Positions 23,040 through 23,088 of a stretch of 23,088 nt of DNA are shown in pieces. The notes beneath the pieces are model-generated. The model had not been told where the DNA came from. It saw nothing but the letters and a program-made list of their open reading frames with translations, and searched no databases. Within the stretch, counting starts at the first letter, position 1; each line of letters begins with the position of its first letter. Both the position numbers and the translations under genes were made by a program. Source of the DNA: CAZTZY01 sp964617765 (lineage in GTDB: Bacteria > Pseudomonadota > Gammaproteobacteria > Pseudomonadales > DT-91); contig CAZTZY010000048.1 in the NCBI GenBank assembly GCA_964617765.1, positions 1-23,088 on the forward strand, read 5' to 3'.

Positions 23040-23088
23040 GGGCCCATAGCTCAGTTGGTTAGAGCATCCGACTCATAATCGGCAGGTC
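23040..23088 (+). tRNA. tRNA with CAU anticodon, 3' part cut off (tRNA-Ile2 or elongator tRNA-Met)
   Basis: The first 49 bases fit tRNA numbering: acceptor strand GGGCCCA, T8-A9, D-arm GCTC...GAGC with GG in the loop, and anticodon loop CTCATAA with a stem TCCGA/TCGGC (outermost pair T27-C43 mismatched). The anticodon is CAU. The initiator type is excluded because the anticodon stem lacks the three G-C pairs. C4 and C5 of the acceptor and the CGA-loop-TCG stem resemble E. coli tRNA-Ile2, whose C34 is changed to lysidine by TilS; elongator Met in E. coli has T4-A5. I favour Ile2, but the T-arm and acceptor 3' strand lie outside the window. Confidence 0.85.

Overview
The window is a compact, housekeeping-rich piece of a gammaproteobacterial chromosome. 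The gene orders amgK-murU beside lptD-surA-pdxA-rsmA-apaG-apaH, and tsaD divergent from rpsU-yqeY-dnaG-rpoD followed by a CAU-anticodon tRNA, are those of the Pseudomonas/Cellvibrio side of the class. The moderate G+C and the joining of these blocks suggest a Cellvibrionaceae-like organism (Cellvibrio, Saccharophagus, Teredinibacter type). That placement is an inference from gene order and protein flavour only.

Layout. 1-600: AT-rich left edge with one small minus-strand gene for a two-TM zinc-ribbon protein and a possible worn IS30-type end. 600-4412 (minus strand): a tight run read amgK, murU, rpe, mntA, hepT, gph. It joins peptidoglycan-sugar salvage (MurNAc kinase and uridylyltransferase) to pentose-phosphate epimerase and phosphoglycolate phosphatase, with a nucleotidyltransferase/HEPN pair set between rpe and gph. 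4654-12854 (plus strand): lptD and surA (outer-membrane biogenesis), pdxA (vitamin B6), rsmA (16S rRNA dimethylation), apaG, apaH (Ap4A hydrolysis) and cca (tRNA 3' end repair). 12846-16083 (minus): three genes read as lipoprotein retropepsin-like protease, inactive-transglutaminase/7TM membrane protein and RimK-like ATP-grasp ligase, with a promoter candidate of their own. 16178-18082 (minus): tsaD, folB, folK (t6A tRNA modification and folate synthesis). 18254-22863 (plus): the macromolecular synthesis operon rpsU, yqeY, dnaG, rpoD, closed by a clear intrinsic terminator. 23040 to the end: a truncated tRNA with anticodon CAU.

Most genes are ordinary and intact. The two pieces that stand out are (i) the protease / membrane pseudo-transglutaminase / ATP-grasp ligase trio, a widespread but functionally poorly understood arrangement that looks like an envelope-linked peptide-ligation or peptide-cleavage system, and (ii) the MntA-HepT type pair, a known toxin-antitoxin architecture, embedded with almost no spacing in a metabolic operon. 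Smaller points of interest are regulatory: a perfect AT-rich hairpin at the rpsU stop codon, a terminator-like hairpin containing a TATAAT hexamer between dnaG and rpoD, and an inverted repeat filling the spacer of the protease-operon promoter.
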